From positions 6,295,542 to 6,359,541 of the forward strand of contig JALMQS010000681.1 in NCBI GenBank assembly GCA_024734495.1: a stretch of DNA of 64,000 bases, in the 5' to 3' direction. How positions within the stretch are numbered: the first letter of the stretch is position 1; each line of letters starts with the position of its first letter. A program made the translations under genes and the position numbers. The notes under the pieces are model-generated. The model saw nothing but the letters and a program-made list of their open reading frames with translations. It searched no databases and was not told where the DNA came from. The stretch comes from Forficula auricularia. Taxonomy: Eukaryota; Arthropoda; Insecta; Dermaptera; Forficulidae. This document shows, one piece after another, positions 44,466 through 55,852 of this stretch.

Positions 44466-44700
44466 AAGTGAGCTTACCCGCCAAAGTGCGATTCATAAAA
44501 TGTATATGTTTGACACCGACTTCAAAAAGTGATTTCATATTAATATTTCGTCGTTTAGTTGTAACTAAATTAGATAATTATTTTATACCTTTTAGTGCAT
44601 TTTATTTGATTTTTGAGTTCTTATTATTTTATTTGTTGCATTTAATTTTTTTGAAGTCGGTTTTATTTTTTTTTATAAAAATTATCATAATTTTGTTGTG
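44466..44700. repeat. CCGACTTC repeat, internally deleted copy
   Basis: Loop-like text CTTACCCGCCAAAGTGCGATTC is followed by CACCGACTTCAAAAAGTGAT and the right arm ending TTTGAAGTCGGTTTTATT. The left arm is missing. Confidence 0.75.
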
Positions 44701-45784
44701 TGTCTACATATAATCAACTGCGTTCTCATATTAGTGGGTGTGTTGATTTTTATTAAGTCTATTTTATAAATATTTATAGCTGTTTATTTATATACTAAAT
44801 TTAAAGAAATAAATTTTATAGATAAAACTTTGATAGATATATTATAGCTTTTAGACCAATTACTTTTCCTTCAAGTTTACTTTTAGCCTACAGGAGGCGG
44901 AAATTTGTTTTTTAACCTATCTATTATACTTAAGCTCAAACATTGTTTTTAAGCTATTCATTTTCTATCATGGATTTATTTCGAAATGTGCATTTTGGCG
45001 CTTTCTTGTATCCTGTTATCGGTAAGTTTAGTTAATGCTAATACTGTTTTAATGCCTACTCCGATTACCGGGTGTTTATCCATGTTTGTGTTGCTTTTGC
45101 CAGCTCATTCTTCATTTTGTCGAAAAACTATTCTTTTACTCTTTTTAGTTAATAAAATTTAGGGAACGCGGTGTTGGTTTATAGTGAAACATTGTTAAAA
45201 TTAAATTAGGTTGGAGTTGGTGGTGTTTCACAAGGAGAAAAATTAAAATGCAAAGATTTTTTTAGTTTACTCTATATATTTCGAGCTCTTAACTCATCGT
45301 CAGGAGAACATTGACTAAAGATAACATGATATTTTGAACAGAATTTATTTTAATTTTAATATGATGGACAGTTATTTATGACATAGTGTAAATATGAAAG
45401 AATTATCAAAAGGATGGAATGGCTTTAGAAAGCCGACTGACCAGATGTAGGGACAAAGGGCTGGGACAAAGAAAAGATATTTATATTTGAAAGTTGCCGA
45501 AAATTATGTATGTGTAATAAAGAAAGGCAATAAACTATAGAATGCAATGAGGGTGCATAGCGAAAATTTAATCTCTCATTTTCTATTTAAAAAAATAAAT
45601 AAAATTAAAAATAAATCTTTTTAGTTAACCATACAGACTAGAGAGCAATACAAAGTTGTTTTGTCGTACAAAAAAGCCCTAATAAGTGAACGTCGAAAAA
45701 ATTATATTTTACCAGATATTAATTATTTTGCTAAAATGTCTGTTAGTTAATTTGTTAGTATTTACGTTATCCAATTTTGTGTCT
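44701..45784. other. Repeat debris without a gene
   Basis: Mostly AT-rich with no usable frame. At 45215-45310 is a fragment related to the insert at 10667-10875 (GGTGTTTCACAAGGAGAAAA, then TATATTTCGAGCTCTTAACT). 45655-45780 matches 8200-8300 of the 123-bp family (AAGTGAACGTCGAAAAAATT). Confidence 0.55.
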
Positions 45785-46567
45785 GTCTATATGTATGTAT
45801 GTTTCCGTGGGTTCCGCGAAAACTTGTTCACCTAAAAACGGGTGAAGGGATTATTATGAAATTTCATATTTGCATTAGATGTCTTCTAACTTACGTTTTT
45901 AGCTATATAACGTTTTGATATTTTGACCCCAAGAGCGGGTTTGGGGGGAGGGGGGCGCACGAATGGAAATTATCAAATAACTCCTAAACTATTAACTCTA
46001 CAGCAAATTTTCTTATGAGCAATGTTGTAGTGGATGTGATTTCTGCAAACTTTTGTTTAGAAAAATTCCCCTCAAAAAAAGGGGTGGGGTGAAAAATGTA
46101 AATTTTTGCCCTTGGAGCAAACTCAACCAAATTTCGTATACATAATTTGTGAGCCTCTAGAGAGCTAGAAATACAAAAACTAACAAGCTAAAATGGGAGA
46201 GAGGATCAAAAATGTAAATTATGTTGTTGGAGCAAACTCAACCAAATTTTGTACACATAATCTGTGAGCCACTAAAAGGCTAGAAATGCAAAAACTGGAC
46301 GCGGGGTTGGGTGGGGTGCGGGGTGTTGGTTCAGGGTTGGTGTAGGGGGTCCAGAGGTAATAGCAGGGGGGTGGTACGAGGGTAGGTGTCCATTGGGCAT
46401 GGTGGGGTGTGGGGTGCGGGGGTAGTACAGCGTGTGGGTCTAGAGGCTTAGCGAGGGTTGTGGTGTAGTGTCGGGGTGGTGGTGTGGGGCACGGCACGGG
46501 GTGGGGGTCCAGTGGGCGCAGCCCCCTGGCCACCAAAAGGGACGCAGAAGGCGGGCTTTGCAGCTAG
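45785..46567 (+). mobile_element. Non-autonomous Helitron, 5'-truncated
   Basis: Interior GTTTCCGTGGGTTCCGC and TAGCTATATAACGTTTTGAT matches the Helitron at 12298. Minisatellite units in complement orientation follow, then a very GC-rich stretch (46300-46540), a GCAGAAGGCGGGC weak hairpin and CTAG at 46564-46567. The long frame at 46219-46536 is proline-rich low complexity, not a gene. Confidence 0.65.
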
Positions 46568-46984
46568 TATATTATTAAATGAACCTATAACAAAAAAAGA
46601 GAGTTATTGTTTTTCGGGGGCCAAAATTGGGTGGGGTTCAGAAAAAAGAACAATCAATATAAGTATTAGACCCTTTAATTGATTTGTACGAATTTTCGCA
46701 TATGTACTCTATACGACCTTAAGAAAATGACTCCCTAGAGGAGGGGGAGGGGGGAGAGGTTTAAAATAATTTAAATAATAAAACTTTCAAACAAAAATCG
46801 AAGAAAACTGATATTTCTAATAGAATAGTCTCATAATTAAAAAGAAATATTAATTGCTAATGGGCTCAAAATTAAGAGGTTTTTTCGTAAATAATTATAA
46901 ATTATTTTATTATATATTAAATGAGGCCAGGTATATGGTAACCACCTCAGCTTATTTTTTTTGTCGTCCTCTATTTTAGTTCAT
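46568..46984. other. Unassigned AT-rich segment
   Basis: It contains a G-rich tract near 46740 and AT-rich runs; a fragment ATGAGGCCAGG...GGTAACCACCTCAGCTTA (46920-46950) recalls the outer part of the 123-bp family in complement. No gene. Confidence 0.4.
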
Positions 46985-49020
46985 GTTATAAATTGAAAAA
47001 AATAAACTGCAACGGATCGTTGCTAAACTTTATCCAAATTCATTTGAAATATTAATATGTTTGTTCCTTTATTATTAATCAGATATCACTTGCAATTTGT
47101 AGTTCATATTGACATTAATTCAAAAATAATTCTCATTTAATAGTTGAGGAATAACCATTCTACATTTGATTTTTGACGTTTCGGTTTTTATTGGTAACCA
47201 TTGCTGAAGACATGGAGGAATCGACTTAAAATCAAAAATAGCCATCGATTCTCATCTAATACTTGAGGAATAACAATTCTACATTAGGTTTTTGACGTTT
47301 CGATTATTATTGGTAACCATTGCTGAAGACATGGAGGAATCGACTTAAAATCAAAAATAACGATCGATTCTCATCTAATACTAGAGGAATAACCTTATTG
47401 CATTCCATTTTTGATGTTTTGACTATTAATGGCAACCTCTACTGAAAACGTGGAAGAATAGACTTAAAATCAAAATGACTAAATTCTTTTATGGCAAACA
47501 ACTCAAGCTTGAGCAAAAATGGAATGCAATAAGGTTATTCCTCTAGTATTAGATAAGAATCGATCGTTATTTTTGATTTTAAGTCGATTCCTCCATGTCT
47601 TCAGCAATGGTTACCAATAATAATCGAAACGTCAAAAACCTAATGTAGAATTGTTATTCCTCAAGTATTAGATGAGAATCGATGGCTATTTTTGATTTTA
47701 AGTCGATTCCTCTATGTCTTCAGCAATGGTTACCAATAAAAACCGAAACGTCAAAAATCCAATATAGAATGGTTATTCCTCAAGTACTAGATGAGAATCA
47801 ATCGCTATTTTTGGTTTAAAGTCGATACCTCTATGTCTTCAGCAATGGTTACCAATAAAAACCGAAACGTCAAAAATCCAATATAGAATGGTTATTCCTC
47901 AAGTATTTGATGAGACTCAATCGCTATTTTTGGTTTAAAGTCGATTCCTCTATGTCTTCAGAAATGGTGACCAATAAAAACCGAAACGTCAAAAATCCAA
48001 TATAGAATGGTTATTCCTCAAGTACTAGATGAGAATCAATCGCTATTTTTGGTTTAAAGTCGATTCCTCTATGTCTCAGCAATGGTTACCAATAAAAACC
48101 GAAACGTCAAAAATCCAATATAGAATGGTTATTCCTCAAGTCAATTTTTATTTGTTAGTTGGCCTCTTACTTTACTTTTTATTATATTTATTTGCTATTT
48201 CTCCACGGGTTTGGCCTGAGAGCGGCAGCAATCAATTGGACCTTGGTAGCTTGGGACGACATAAACAAGACGAAAAGGGTAACTTGTGCTGTGTCCTTTA
48301 AGTCGCAAGACTCATCCATAGCAAGGAATAAAGCAGAAGCCAGTTGAATGTCTTCCACTTGCATATGTGTTACATTTGAAGACATTTTAGCAGTTCTATC
48401 TTGTACTGTTATAGCAGATAATGGAAAATCTTTGATTTTCTTCATGATTTCAGTTTTGGTTTTGAAATCACGAAACAATTCTTCAGCTCCATGTATGAAA
48501 CAACCTTTGACGTACTCACTAACTGTGAATGGTTTCCCTCTTTTTTGCAATTTGTGATATTGGAAAGCTTGCCAGATTTACATTATTTGAAGATTGCGCC
48601 CAGTTACTTAGCATAGAACTCAAGAGCGGATCCAGGGGGGGGCGAGGAGGGGGCGATTTGCCACCAGTACTTGCCACATTTGCAGCCAGGAGGCAGACGT
48701 ATCGTCTGAACACCAATCACAGGTCCCCAAGGTACTTAATTAGGATATTAAATTTCATCAAAATTGGTTAAGTCATTTTCAAGATATTTAGAAAAAACTA
48801 AAAAAGTACTGAAATAAAGTACTAATGTTTGTCGGTCGATATGTACCAAAAACTAATCAGCGCTTCATTTTGTTCAAAGAATGTTAGGTTTTCAATTTCA
48901 TTTCAATCGGTGCAACGGTGTGGAAAAAATCGTGGGCCAAAAAAACGATAACATACATCCATCCATACATCCATACATCCATACATCCATCCATCCATCC
49001 ATCCGCACGCACTAAATGAA
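46985..49020. repeat. 119-bp satellite block 3, palindromic, interrupted
   Basis: 46995-47125 is the complement of 23690-23825 (AACTGCAACGGATCGTTGC end). About three direct units (47125-47500) meet about five inverted units (47515-48140) at a centre near 47510. After a foreign 577-bp segment (48145-48721) the flank continues (GTACTTAATTAGGATATTAA), ending in a (CATC)n microsatellite at about 48954-49003. Confidence 0.8.
48145..48721 (-). pseudogene. Duplicate of the hAT transposase/MITE junction
   Basis: Near-identical to 26548-27125. It includes the transposase frame ([32 protein letters not shown] and [18 protein letters not shown], with the acidic DES motif intact) plus the target duplication and the first ~100 bases of the MITE. 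It is a two-ended fragment, not a complete element: both breakpoints lie inside the source. Here the frame lacks the shift seen at 26730. After the DES motif the protein departs from the family and stops, so the deletion is shared by both copies. Confidence 0.85.
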
Positions 49021-49415
49021 AAAATGGCACTTTTTGGCCTCTCGACGAGACCCCATGTAATTTTTGGCAAAACCGTCACGTGCTAAAATTCAACCTAATT
49101 GAATACTACAATTTGTGACTTTAATTGAGTCCATGGGTTCCGTAGTCTTTATCTGAGACCCTTTGAAGCCACGCTTGCCCCGAGAGCGATTGCAATACTT
49201 TACCCATGCTTTGCATTGGATAAAGTAAAAAATGATTTGTGTGTATTCTTGAGATTTTGATTTTTGAGCGACTTCTTAAAAAAAAATTTTAACGAGCTAA
49301 AATTTGAAGAGAGTTCTTAAAACATGAAATACTAACACATTTGCATAAGGGACTCATAAAAAAAGTCAGTAAAAAAATATAATAGGTCACCTAATATACG
49401 ATATATATACCTACC
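49021..49415. other. No gene; repeat fragments
   Basis: Includes TACTTTACCCATGCTTTGCATTGGATAAAG, a phrase related to 51210-51240. No reading frame of interest. Confidence 0.4.
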
Positions 49416-49686
49416 ATGTTGCAGTAAAAATCCGTTTTTAATAAGAACGGGTTCTTACTAGTTAAAACGAGTTTCACTGAATTCATTTTTGACCTCCCGC
49501 CTCATTTTTTTTAAACAACACTGTTAAAAATTGCATCCTCATTAGAAGCAAAGTTGTAGAGGATGTAATTTTTGACATTTTCGATTAAAATTTTTTGAAA
49601 ATAAACACACAAAGGGTATTCAGTGAAACACGTTTTAACTAGGAAAGAATCCGTTTTTACTAAAAAACGGGTTTTTACTGCAACAT
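49416..49686. mobile_element. 271-bp MITE
   Basis: Ends ATGTTGCAGTAAAAATCCG and CGGGTTTTTACTGCAACAT are inverted, and the complementarity continues inward for about 70 bases (GTTTCACTGAAT with ATTCAGTGAAAC). The target duplication is unclear (AT or TA). Non-coding. Confidence 0.65.
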
Positions 49687-50055
49687 ATACACATATATTC
49701 AAATCTTAAAAACATTTATTATAAATCCAAACGTTTCAAGAGAATTTCTCTCTTTAGCAATGGGATTTTAAGAAATTTGAAAAATACTCCTAGTTGCTTT
49801 AAGAAATGGAATACTAAATCAACCGAGGAGTGAAACGCGACCTAATATAGTGTACACCTACTTCCACTTCCACTTTCATTTCCAAGTAGAAGACAGTAGA
49901 ATAGGGGCATTATCTAATGAATTGCAAAATAATTCCACATAATTCCAAAGACTTGTACACCTAATTCCAATCGCGGTTCACCCCTCGAAATCAACTATGA
50001 GCAAATAATTTTGGAATGTACACTTGTTGGGTTATTTTCTTGGTTTGTTTTTCAG

Positions 50056-50351
50056 GCTCGCTCCAATCCCTCGACATCGGTGCTACCGTGGGCTGGTCCG
50101 TGACCCTGGGCCAATACCTGAGCCAGGATCACCCCCTGCGTGTCGTCGACCAATCCAATCAGACCCAAATCATACCAGGATTTTCAGAAACAACCATCTC
50201 GTGGATCTACACAACGCAAACTCTCACCTTAAGCCTGGTCTCTTTATTAGTGGGACATTCACTCAAATATTTCAGCTCCAAGGGGGCGCTAATATTCTTC
50301 GGAATGTTCAAAGTCATATTCTGGATGCTTCTGCTATTTCAGGATAATACA
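50056..50351 (+). CDS. MFS sugar transporter (Tret1-like), internal exon
   Basis: Part of a major facilitator sugar transporter in the plasma membrane. The exon is preceded by a strong acceptor (GGTTTGTTTTTCAG), starts in phase 2 and reads SLQSLDIGATVGWSVTLGQY (TM1 region), then a polar loop, TTISWIYTTQTLTLSLVSLL (TM2) and ALIFFGMFKVIFWMLLLF (TM3). It ends after a DNT codon triplet at a GTTAAA donor, weak but in the correct phase: the next exon starts in phase 0 with the residues expected to follow. The usual GRR/GRK loop between TM2 and TM3 is diverged (KYFSSKGA). It is GC-richer than its surroundings. The first exon(s) with the start codon are not identified. Confidence 0.75.
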
Positions 50352-50410
50352 GTTAAACAAACATTTTATTATTATTTATTTTATTAAATTAACTGTTAAA
50401 GCTTATATTT

Positions 50411-50470
50411 TTACTTTACCATATACAGGGTATGGTCAAGTATTGTAATCGTGCATGAAAAAAGTGTTTT
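50411..50470 (-). repeat. Dispersed hairpin-plus-tail motif
   Basis: TTACCATATACAGGGTATGG is followed by TCAAGTATTGTAATCGTGCA. Complement copies are at about 2020-2070, 8371-8431 and 19696-19752. The first part is a small stem-loop (CCATACA...TGTATGG in the 19.7-kb copy), and the following 25 bases are nearly invariant. Confidence 0.7.
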
Positions 50471-50669
50471 TTTCGAAATTTCTCAAAAACGGTATAAATT
50501 ATTTTAATAAAAAAACAAAATAAACGAAACCAGAAGACGCTCGAAATCAACTATGAGCAAATAATTTTGGAATGTACATGTAGATATTAATTATTTTGTC
50601 AAATATGTGTTAGTAAGTTAATACGTTACCCAATTTTATTATGTACGCTCTAGCTCAAAAAAATAATTT

Positions 50670-51090
50670 TTATAAAAAAAAAAAAAACCGACTTCAAAAA
50701 AATTAAATGAAACAAATAAAATAATAAGAACTCAAAAATCAAATAAAATGCACTAAAAAGGTATAAAATAATTATCTTATTTAGTTACAACTTAACGATG
50801 AAATTGTTACATCAAATCACTTTTTGAAGTCGGTGCCAAACATATACATTTTATTAATCGAACTCGGCGGATCTTATTTAGAACGTTTGGCGGGTACGCT
50901 CGCTTATATAGTCTGTTTGACACCGACTTCAAAAAGTGATTTCATATTAATATTTCGTCGTTTAGTTGTAACTAAATTAGATAATTATTTTATACCTTTT
51001 AGTGGATTTTATTTGATTTTTGAGTTATTATTTTATTTGTTGCACATAATTTTTTTGAAGTCGGTTTTATTTTTTTTATAAAAATTATTT
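50670..51090. repeat. Complete CCGACTTC hairpin element in the transporter intron
   Basis: Left arm about 50670-50844 and right arm about 50917-51090 are complementary. The loop includes CGGCGGATCTTATTTAGAAC and GGCGGGTACGCTCGCTTATA (50889-50908), which is identical to the loop at 3331-3350. Confidence 0.8.
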
Positions 51091-51685
51091 TTATCAAGCT
51101 TAGCTGTTCCTCCTTATTTCCTTGGCGTGAACATACAAAAAAGGTCCAATACCAATGAAAAAACGGGACCAATCGGGTACGAGACTGAATCCAATGCAAA
51201 AACAATACTTTCCACATGCTTCGCATTGGATAAAATTAAAAATTATCCAAATCGGTCCACATGGTAAAGAGAAATAAATGTTCAAACACAAAAAACAAAC
51301 AAACATTCCGTTGAATTGATAACCTCCTTTTTTTTCAAAGTCGTTTAAAAAGTAGTCTCGAATATCAAAACAAAATTTTACATGTCGATACTTTATATTG
51401 AGCTTAAGAGCTGATTAAATTTTGGTTGAAATCTGTTATTAAAAATAACACGAGGATGATAATATATGTATTTATTTATAAACAATTTTTTTTATAACAA
51501 TGTAAACCACAAAGAATATAAATCTTATTTCATGGAATATAACTTCAATTCCCCCTTTTAAGATTTAATTAATCTTTAACAAAATTGTATTTTTTTCAAA
51601 CAATAATTTAATTTATCTTAACAAAATCTCAAAAAATGGTATTCTTCATTTTCGTCTTATTTTGATTATATTATATTGTATGATA
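51091..51685. other. Intronic repeat debris
   Basis: A partial copy of the 9.1-9.4-kb type repeat (51100-51350, ending with CAAAGTCGTTTAAAAAG), then a fragment of the 123-bp family (GCTTAAGAGCTGATTAAATT near 51400). No gene. Confidence 0.5.
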
Positions 51686-51851
51686 CGAGCCCCGTCCCAT
51701 CTCAATTGGCCCACCAATATTCCTTCTTTTTAAATAAAATTATGCTAATTCACTGTAAATTTAATTTAAATATTTATTTTTATTATCATTTGGAACAACA
51801 TTTTAAACAATTTAAAACATTTTATTGTAACATTCAACTTAAAATTATTTT

Positions 51852-52568
51852 TTAATTGTTAAAAACAAAGAAAACATACAAAATCCAAAACCTTTGCCAC
51901 TGTGTGACGTCGCCTTTATTTTTAATTACGGCTTGAATTCTTTTGGGCAACGTACTTATTAAGTTTTGACACTCATCTTGAGTGAAAGTATCCCAAATAT
52001 TTTGAAGTTTGTGTTTTAATTCGACTACGTTTCTAGCTGGTTGTATTCGTAATAGCTTTTTCATTGTGTGCCAAAGAGTTTCTATTGGTGACAAGTCGGG
52101 ACTGTTTGCCACCCACTCCAAAAGTGAAACATTATGATCAGAAAGCCATTTTAAAGATTTTCTTGATGTATGGCAGGCCGCCCCGTCTTGTTGGAACACA
52201 AAATTATTATTATTCTGCAATGCATCTGCCATTGTTGGAAGTAACGATTTTTTTAAAATCTCTAAATATTTATTGGTGTTTACAATTCCATCAATGAAGT
52301 GAAGTTTTCCAACACCTCTAGCAGACATTGAACCCCATACCATAACTGAAGCAGGAAATTTTACTTTCTTTTTTAAACAATCTGAATTGAAAGCTTCATT
52401 TTTCTGACGAATAACTCTGCTTCGATTGTCCCCAACACAAACTTCAAAACGAGACTCATCACTCCAATGGACACTATTCCATTCATCACTCGTCCAATTA
52501 ATGTGACTTTTAGCCCATTTAAGCCGGTTTTTCTTTTGTTTTAATGTCAAGAGTGGCTTTTCTTTCGC
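51852..52568 (-). pseudogene. Tc1 transposase, catalytic part
   Basis: A DD34E transposase: WSDESRFEVCVGDN (first Asp), VMVWGSMSARG, FVFQQDGAACHTSRKS (second Asp) and WVANSPDLSPIETLWHTMKK (Glu). Exactly 34 residues separate the second Asp and the Glu. The frame is open from the putative splice acceptor at 52568 to the stop at 51852, whose last codons run into the terminal repeat. Upstream sequence continues in phase across a 62-base gap with GT...AG ends. Confidence 0.9.
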
Positions 52569-52630
52569 CTAAAAAAAAATTAGTAAAATTACAAAAAAAA
52601 AAAATTTGGAATAAGTTGCAATAAAATTAC
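52569..52630 (-). other. Putative 62-nt intron in the Tc1 transposase
   Basis: On the coding strand AAG|GTAATTTTATTG opens it and a T-rich tract TTTTTTTTTAG|GCG closes it. Removing it joins KTYK to AKEKPLLTLKQ in phase 0, and the joined region reads as a normal transposase linker. The gap contains in-frame stops, so it cannot be read through. Confidence 0.65.
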
Positions 52631-52825
52631 CTTGTAAGTTTTAAAACCTAACTTAAGGGCTTCTCTATGGCACGTGGATCTTGAAACACTTCGCCCCACA
52701 GCATCGCTCCAAAGAACAGATAATTCACCATAGATCGAACGCCTGTTTTTTCTAATAATCTTCTTCAATGACCGTCTATCAGCATCGGATATTTTGGATT
52801 TCGACGCATACCGAGGTTTTGTAGC
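52631..52825 (-). pseudogene. Tc1 transposase, N-terminal DNA-binding part (2)
   Basis: The second helix-turn-helix: ATKPRYASKSKISDADRRSL, KKIIRKNRRSIYGELS and SRSTCHREALKLGFKTYK. Frame is open. The LINE insertion at 52836 cuts the sequence at GSI|ATKP; the first part is at 55697-55852. Confidence 0.8.
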
Positions 52826-52849
52826 TATTGAACCCATCATCATCATTGA

Positions 52850-53783
52850 GTATACAGTCCTAAGACTGGTTTGATGCAACAATCCGTCTCCACTCGACTC
52901 TGTCCTCCGCCAGCTGTTTAACCTCTCTAAATGTCTGGCATCCCATATCCCCAATTATTTGGTTGAAATATTCTAATCTGGGTCTTCCCCTTCCCCTTTT
53001 CTTTCCCACCTCCCCTCCAAGATATCCCTAAGCAGTCCCCCATGTCTCAGTGTGTGCCCCATCATCTGACCTCTTCTCTTCTTCAGACTCTTCCACAAGG
53101 TTCTTCTTTCTCCGATTCTTCCAAGAACTTCTTCATTTGTAATTTTATCCATCCATTTGATATTCATCATTCTTCTGTAGCACCACATTTCGAAAGCCTC
53201 CAATCTCTTTCTCTCCGCTTTTCCAATTGTCCAGGTTTCACACCCGTACATGGCTATGCTCCATACATATGTCTTCAATAGCAACTTTCTGTTTGCTAAG
53301 CTGATTGAGGAGGAGCATAGTAGTTTTTGTTTTGAATTAAACCCCATTTTTGCTTGGGCAATTCTTGATTTAATTTCGTTTTTGCTCCTCCCATCCCATG
53401 TTATTTTACTTCCTAGGTAGCGGAATTCCTTAACTCCTTCTAGGTTTTCTTGGTTAATTTTGATGCATTCCTGTCTCGTTTGTTCTTTTTTTGTACATAC
53501 TAGGACCTTGGTTTTATTCTTGTTTATTTTCATTTTGATTTCTTCTATTAGGATTTGGTTAATTCCATTCAAGGCGTCCTCTAATTCTTTTTTATTGCTT
53601 CCTAGAAGGGCAATGTCATCGGCAAATCTTAACATAGCGATCTTTTGACCTTGGATTTCTATACCTGTATCAATTTTGTCTTTGAATTCTTTAATCGCTT
53701 CTTCTATGTATAAGTTGAAAATCATGGGTGACAGCACACATCCTTGTCTTACACCTTTTTTTATTTTGGCTTCTCTTTGTTCA
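52850..53783 (-). pseudogene. RTE-like LINE, reverse transcriptase C-terminal half
   Basis: Contains LSPMIFNLYIEEAIKEF, the catalytic FADDIALLGSNKKELED, KEFRYLGSKITWDGRS, YGCETWTIGKAERKRLEAFE, RRMMNIKWMDKITNEEVL and MGHTLRHGGLLRDILEGR. The frame breaks near 52985 at a purine-rich stretch; sense continues in another frame as RLEYFNQIIGDMGCQTF to about 52860. The YLGS and CETW motifs are typical of RTE/Proto2-like ORFs. Confidence 0.85.
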
Positions 53784-55690
53784 TCACCAATATTTATAAT
53801 TGCCGTCTGGTTTTGATATAGATTGTAGATTAGTCTTCTCTCTGAATTTTATTCCCGCCTGTTTTAATATTTTAAACATAATTTCCCAATTGACGTTATC
53901 GAATGCTTTTTCTAGGTCTATGAATCCGATGTAGACAGATTCTTCCCTGATAAAAGCCCTTTCTATTATTAGTCTAAGAGAGAGAATTGCTTCTCGGGTG
54001 CCTCTGTTTCTTCTAAAGCCGAACTGGTCTTCCCCCAGATTTTCTTCAACTCTTTGTTCTATTCTTCTTTGGATTATTTTGGTTAGGATTTTGGAGGCAT
54101 GTGAGGTTAGGCTAATGGTCCTGAAATTTTCACATTTATCCGCGCCTGTCTTTTTGGGAAGTGTGACTATTTTGTTTTTTTGGAAATCTTTTGGGATGAT
54201 TCCCAATTTATAGATTTTGCTAATTAGTTCAAAAAGTTTGTCACGTGCCTTTTCTCCAGAGTTCTTTAGGATTTCAGCTTGTATATTGTCTATTCCGGGT
54301 GCTCTATTATTTTTTAGTTCCTTCAAAGCTGTCTCGAATTCTGACCTGAGTATGGGGTCTCCTAATTCGTTTTCGTCCACAGATTCTTCTTCTTCTATTG
54401 GGTTCATTGTTTTTTCTTCTCCATAGAGTTCTTCTAGGTGTTCCTTCCATCTATTTGCCTGTTCGTTTTCGTTTAGAATAATGTGGCCTCCTTTATCTCT
54501 TATGTTCTTGCTTTTTGGCTTGTCTTCTTGAAAATTTCTTTTTATTGCCCTATAGGCTACATCAACTTTTCCCAATACTAGATTTTCGTTGACTTCTTTA
54601 CATTTTTCTTGAATCATTTTTTCTTTTGCTTTTCTACATTCTCTTATAACTTTCCATCTTAATTTTTTATATGTTTCTTTCCCTTCTTCGTCTTTTCTGT
54701 TCTTAAATTTTCTTCGTTCGTCAATCAGTTGCAGTATTTCGTCTGTTACCCATGGCTTTTTAATTTCGTTTTTCTTTGATTGAAGGACTTCGTTGGCTGT
54801 TTCGGTCAGGCTTGATTTCATGTCATTCCATTCTTGTTCGATTTCATCTTCTTTATTATTTGTGTGTGTTTTTTCTTCCAGTTTCTTATTCATTACGTTT
54901 TCGAAGAGTTTTTGGGTTTCCTTATTTTTTAATTTAGATATATCCCAGTTTTTTCGCGACCGCCCCTTTTTTATTAGTTTTTTAAATTTTAGTTGGCATT
55001 TCATCGCAATTAGATTGTGATCACTAGATATATCAGCCCCAGGATAACTTTTGCAGTCCTTTAATTGATTTCTGAATCTTTGTCTGACTAATATGTAATC
55101 TATTTGAAATCTCCCCTTGTCTAACGGCATTTTCCACGTGTAGATCCTTCTTGGATGGTGTTGGAAGAGTGTGTTTGCTACTACTAGACTGTGCTTACTG
55201 CAAAATTCAATTAATCTTTCGCCCCTTTCATTCCTATTTCCTAGACCGTGTTCGCCCACCACTTTTCCTTCTTTGCCTTTTCCTACTCTTGCATTCCAAT
55301 CCCCCATAATTATTAAATTTTCATCCCCTTTAACGCGCTTCATCAGGTTTTCAATTTGTTCGTACATTTCTTCTATATCTTGGTCCTCATATGATGTAGT
55401 AGGCATGTATACCTGAATTATCACAGTATCTTTCGGTTTCGAATCCACTGTAATCATAACAATCCTTTCGCTTACCTGTAGTCAATTCTTTACCCTTTGC
55501 CCTATTTTTTATTCATAATAATGCCCACTCCTGCCCTCTCCATTCTGCTCCCCCGTGTGAATGATTCTATGGCTGTTTTCGAACCAAAAATCTCCCTCTT
55601 CTGGATATCTCATTTCACTAATCCCAATAATGTCCAATTTGTGTCTATCCATTTCCCGCTTTAAATTCACTAGTTTATCGTCTCCCCTTA
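53784..55690 (-). pseudogene. RTE-like LINE, endonuclease and RT N-terminal half
   Basis: Open from 55457; another frame upstream to about 55690 reads MDRHKLDIIGISEMR, so one shift lies near 55460-55520. Endonuclease motifs are IIMGDWNARVGKGKEGKVV, GRFQIDYILVRQRF and ISSDHNLIAMKC. RT motifs are NNRAPGIDNIQAEILKNSGE, FRTISLTSHASKILTKII, QFGFRRNRGTREAI and IGFIDLEKAFDNVNWEIMF. The frame is lost at about 53840 in an AGAGAAGA stretch and continues at 53737 in the next frame. Confidence 0.85.
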
Positions 55691-55696
55691 GCGTCT

Positions 55697-55852
55697 TATT
55701 GAACCCGTTGTTTTATAAACTTGAATAGTATTTCTGACAGTAAACTTTGATAAATTAACTAGATCGCCAATTTACGCGCTTGATTTTACCTTTTTAAATA
55801 AATTGATAATAATTGAGCAAATTTTTTCATCACCAACCTTTCCACGAGTCAT
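55697..55852 (-). pseudogene. Tc1 transposase, N-terminus (1)
   Basis: The start codon at 55852 begins MTRGKVGDEKICSIIINLFK. After 26 codons there is an in-frame TAA, then IGDLVNLSKFTVRNTIQVY and KTTGSI up to the LINE. The helix-turn-helix pattern (xIxxxxNLSKxTVxxxI) is that of Tc1-type proteins. The stop makes the transposase a pseudogene independently of the LINE. Confidence 0.8.

Larger units (their letters stand above)
52836..55696 (-). mobile_element. RTE-like LINE, 5'-truncated, inserted in Tc1
   Basis: 2.86 kb on the minus strand with the 10-bp duplication TATTGAACCC (52826-52835 and 55697-55706). It ends on its own strand with a (ATG)n tail (TCAATGATGATGATGG), typical of RTE-type LINEs, and starts within the endonuclease domain. 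It encodes an endonuclease and reverse transcriptase broken by about three frameshifts. Confidence 0.88.

Noticed and set aside
46219..46536. 105-codon proline- and histidine-rich frame
   Set aside because: Low-complexity GC-rich sequence near a Helitron 3' end; no domain.
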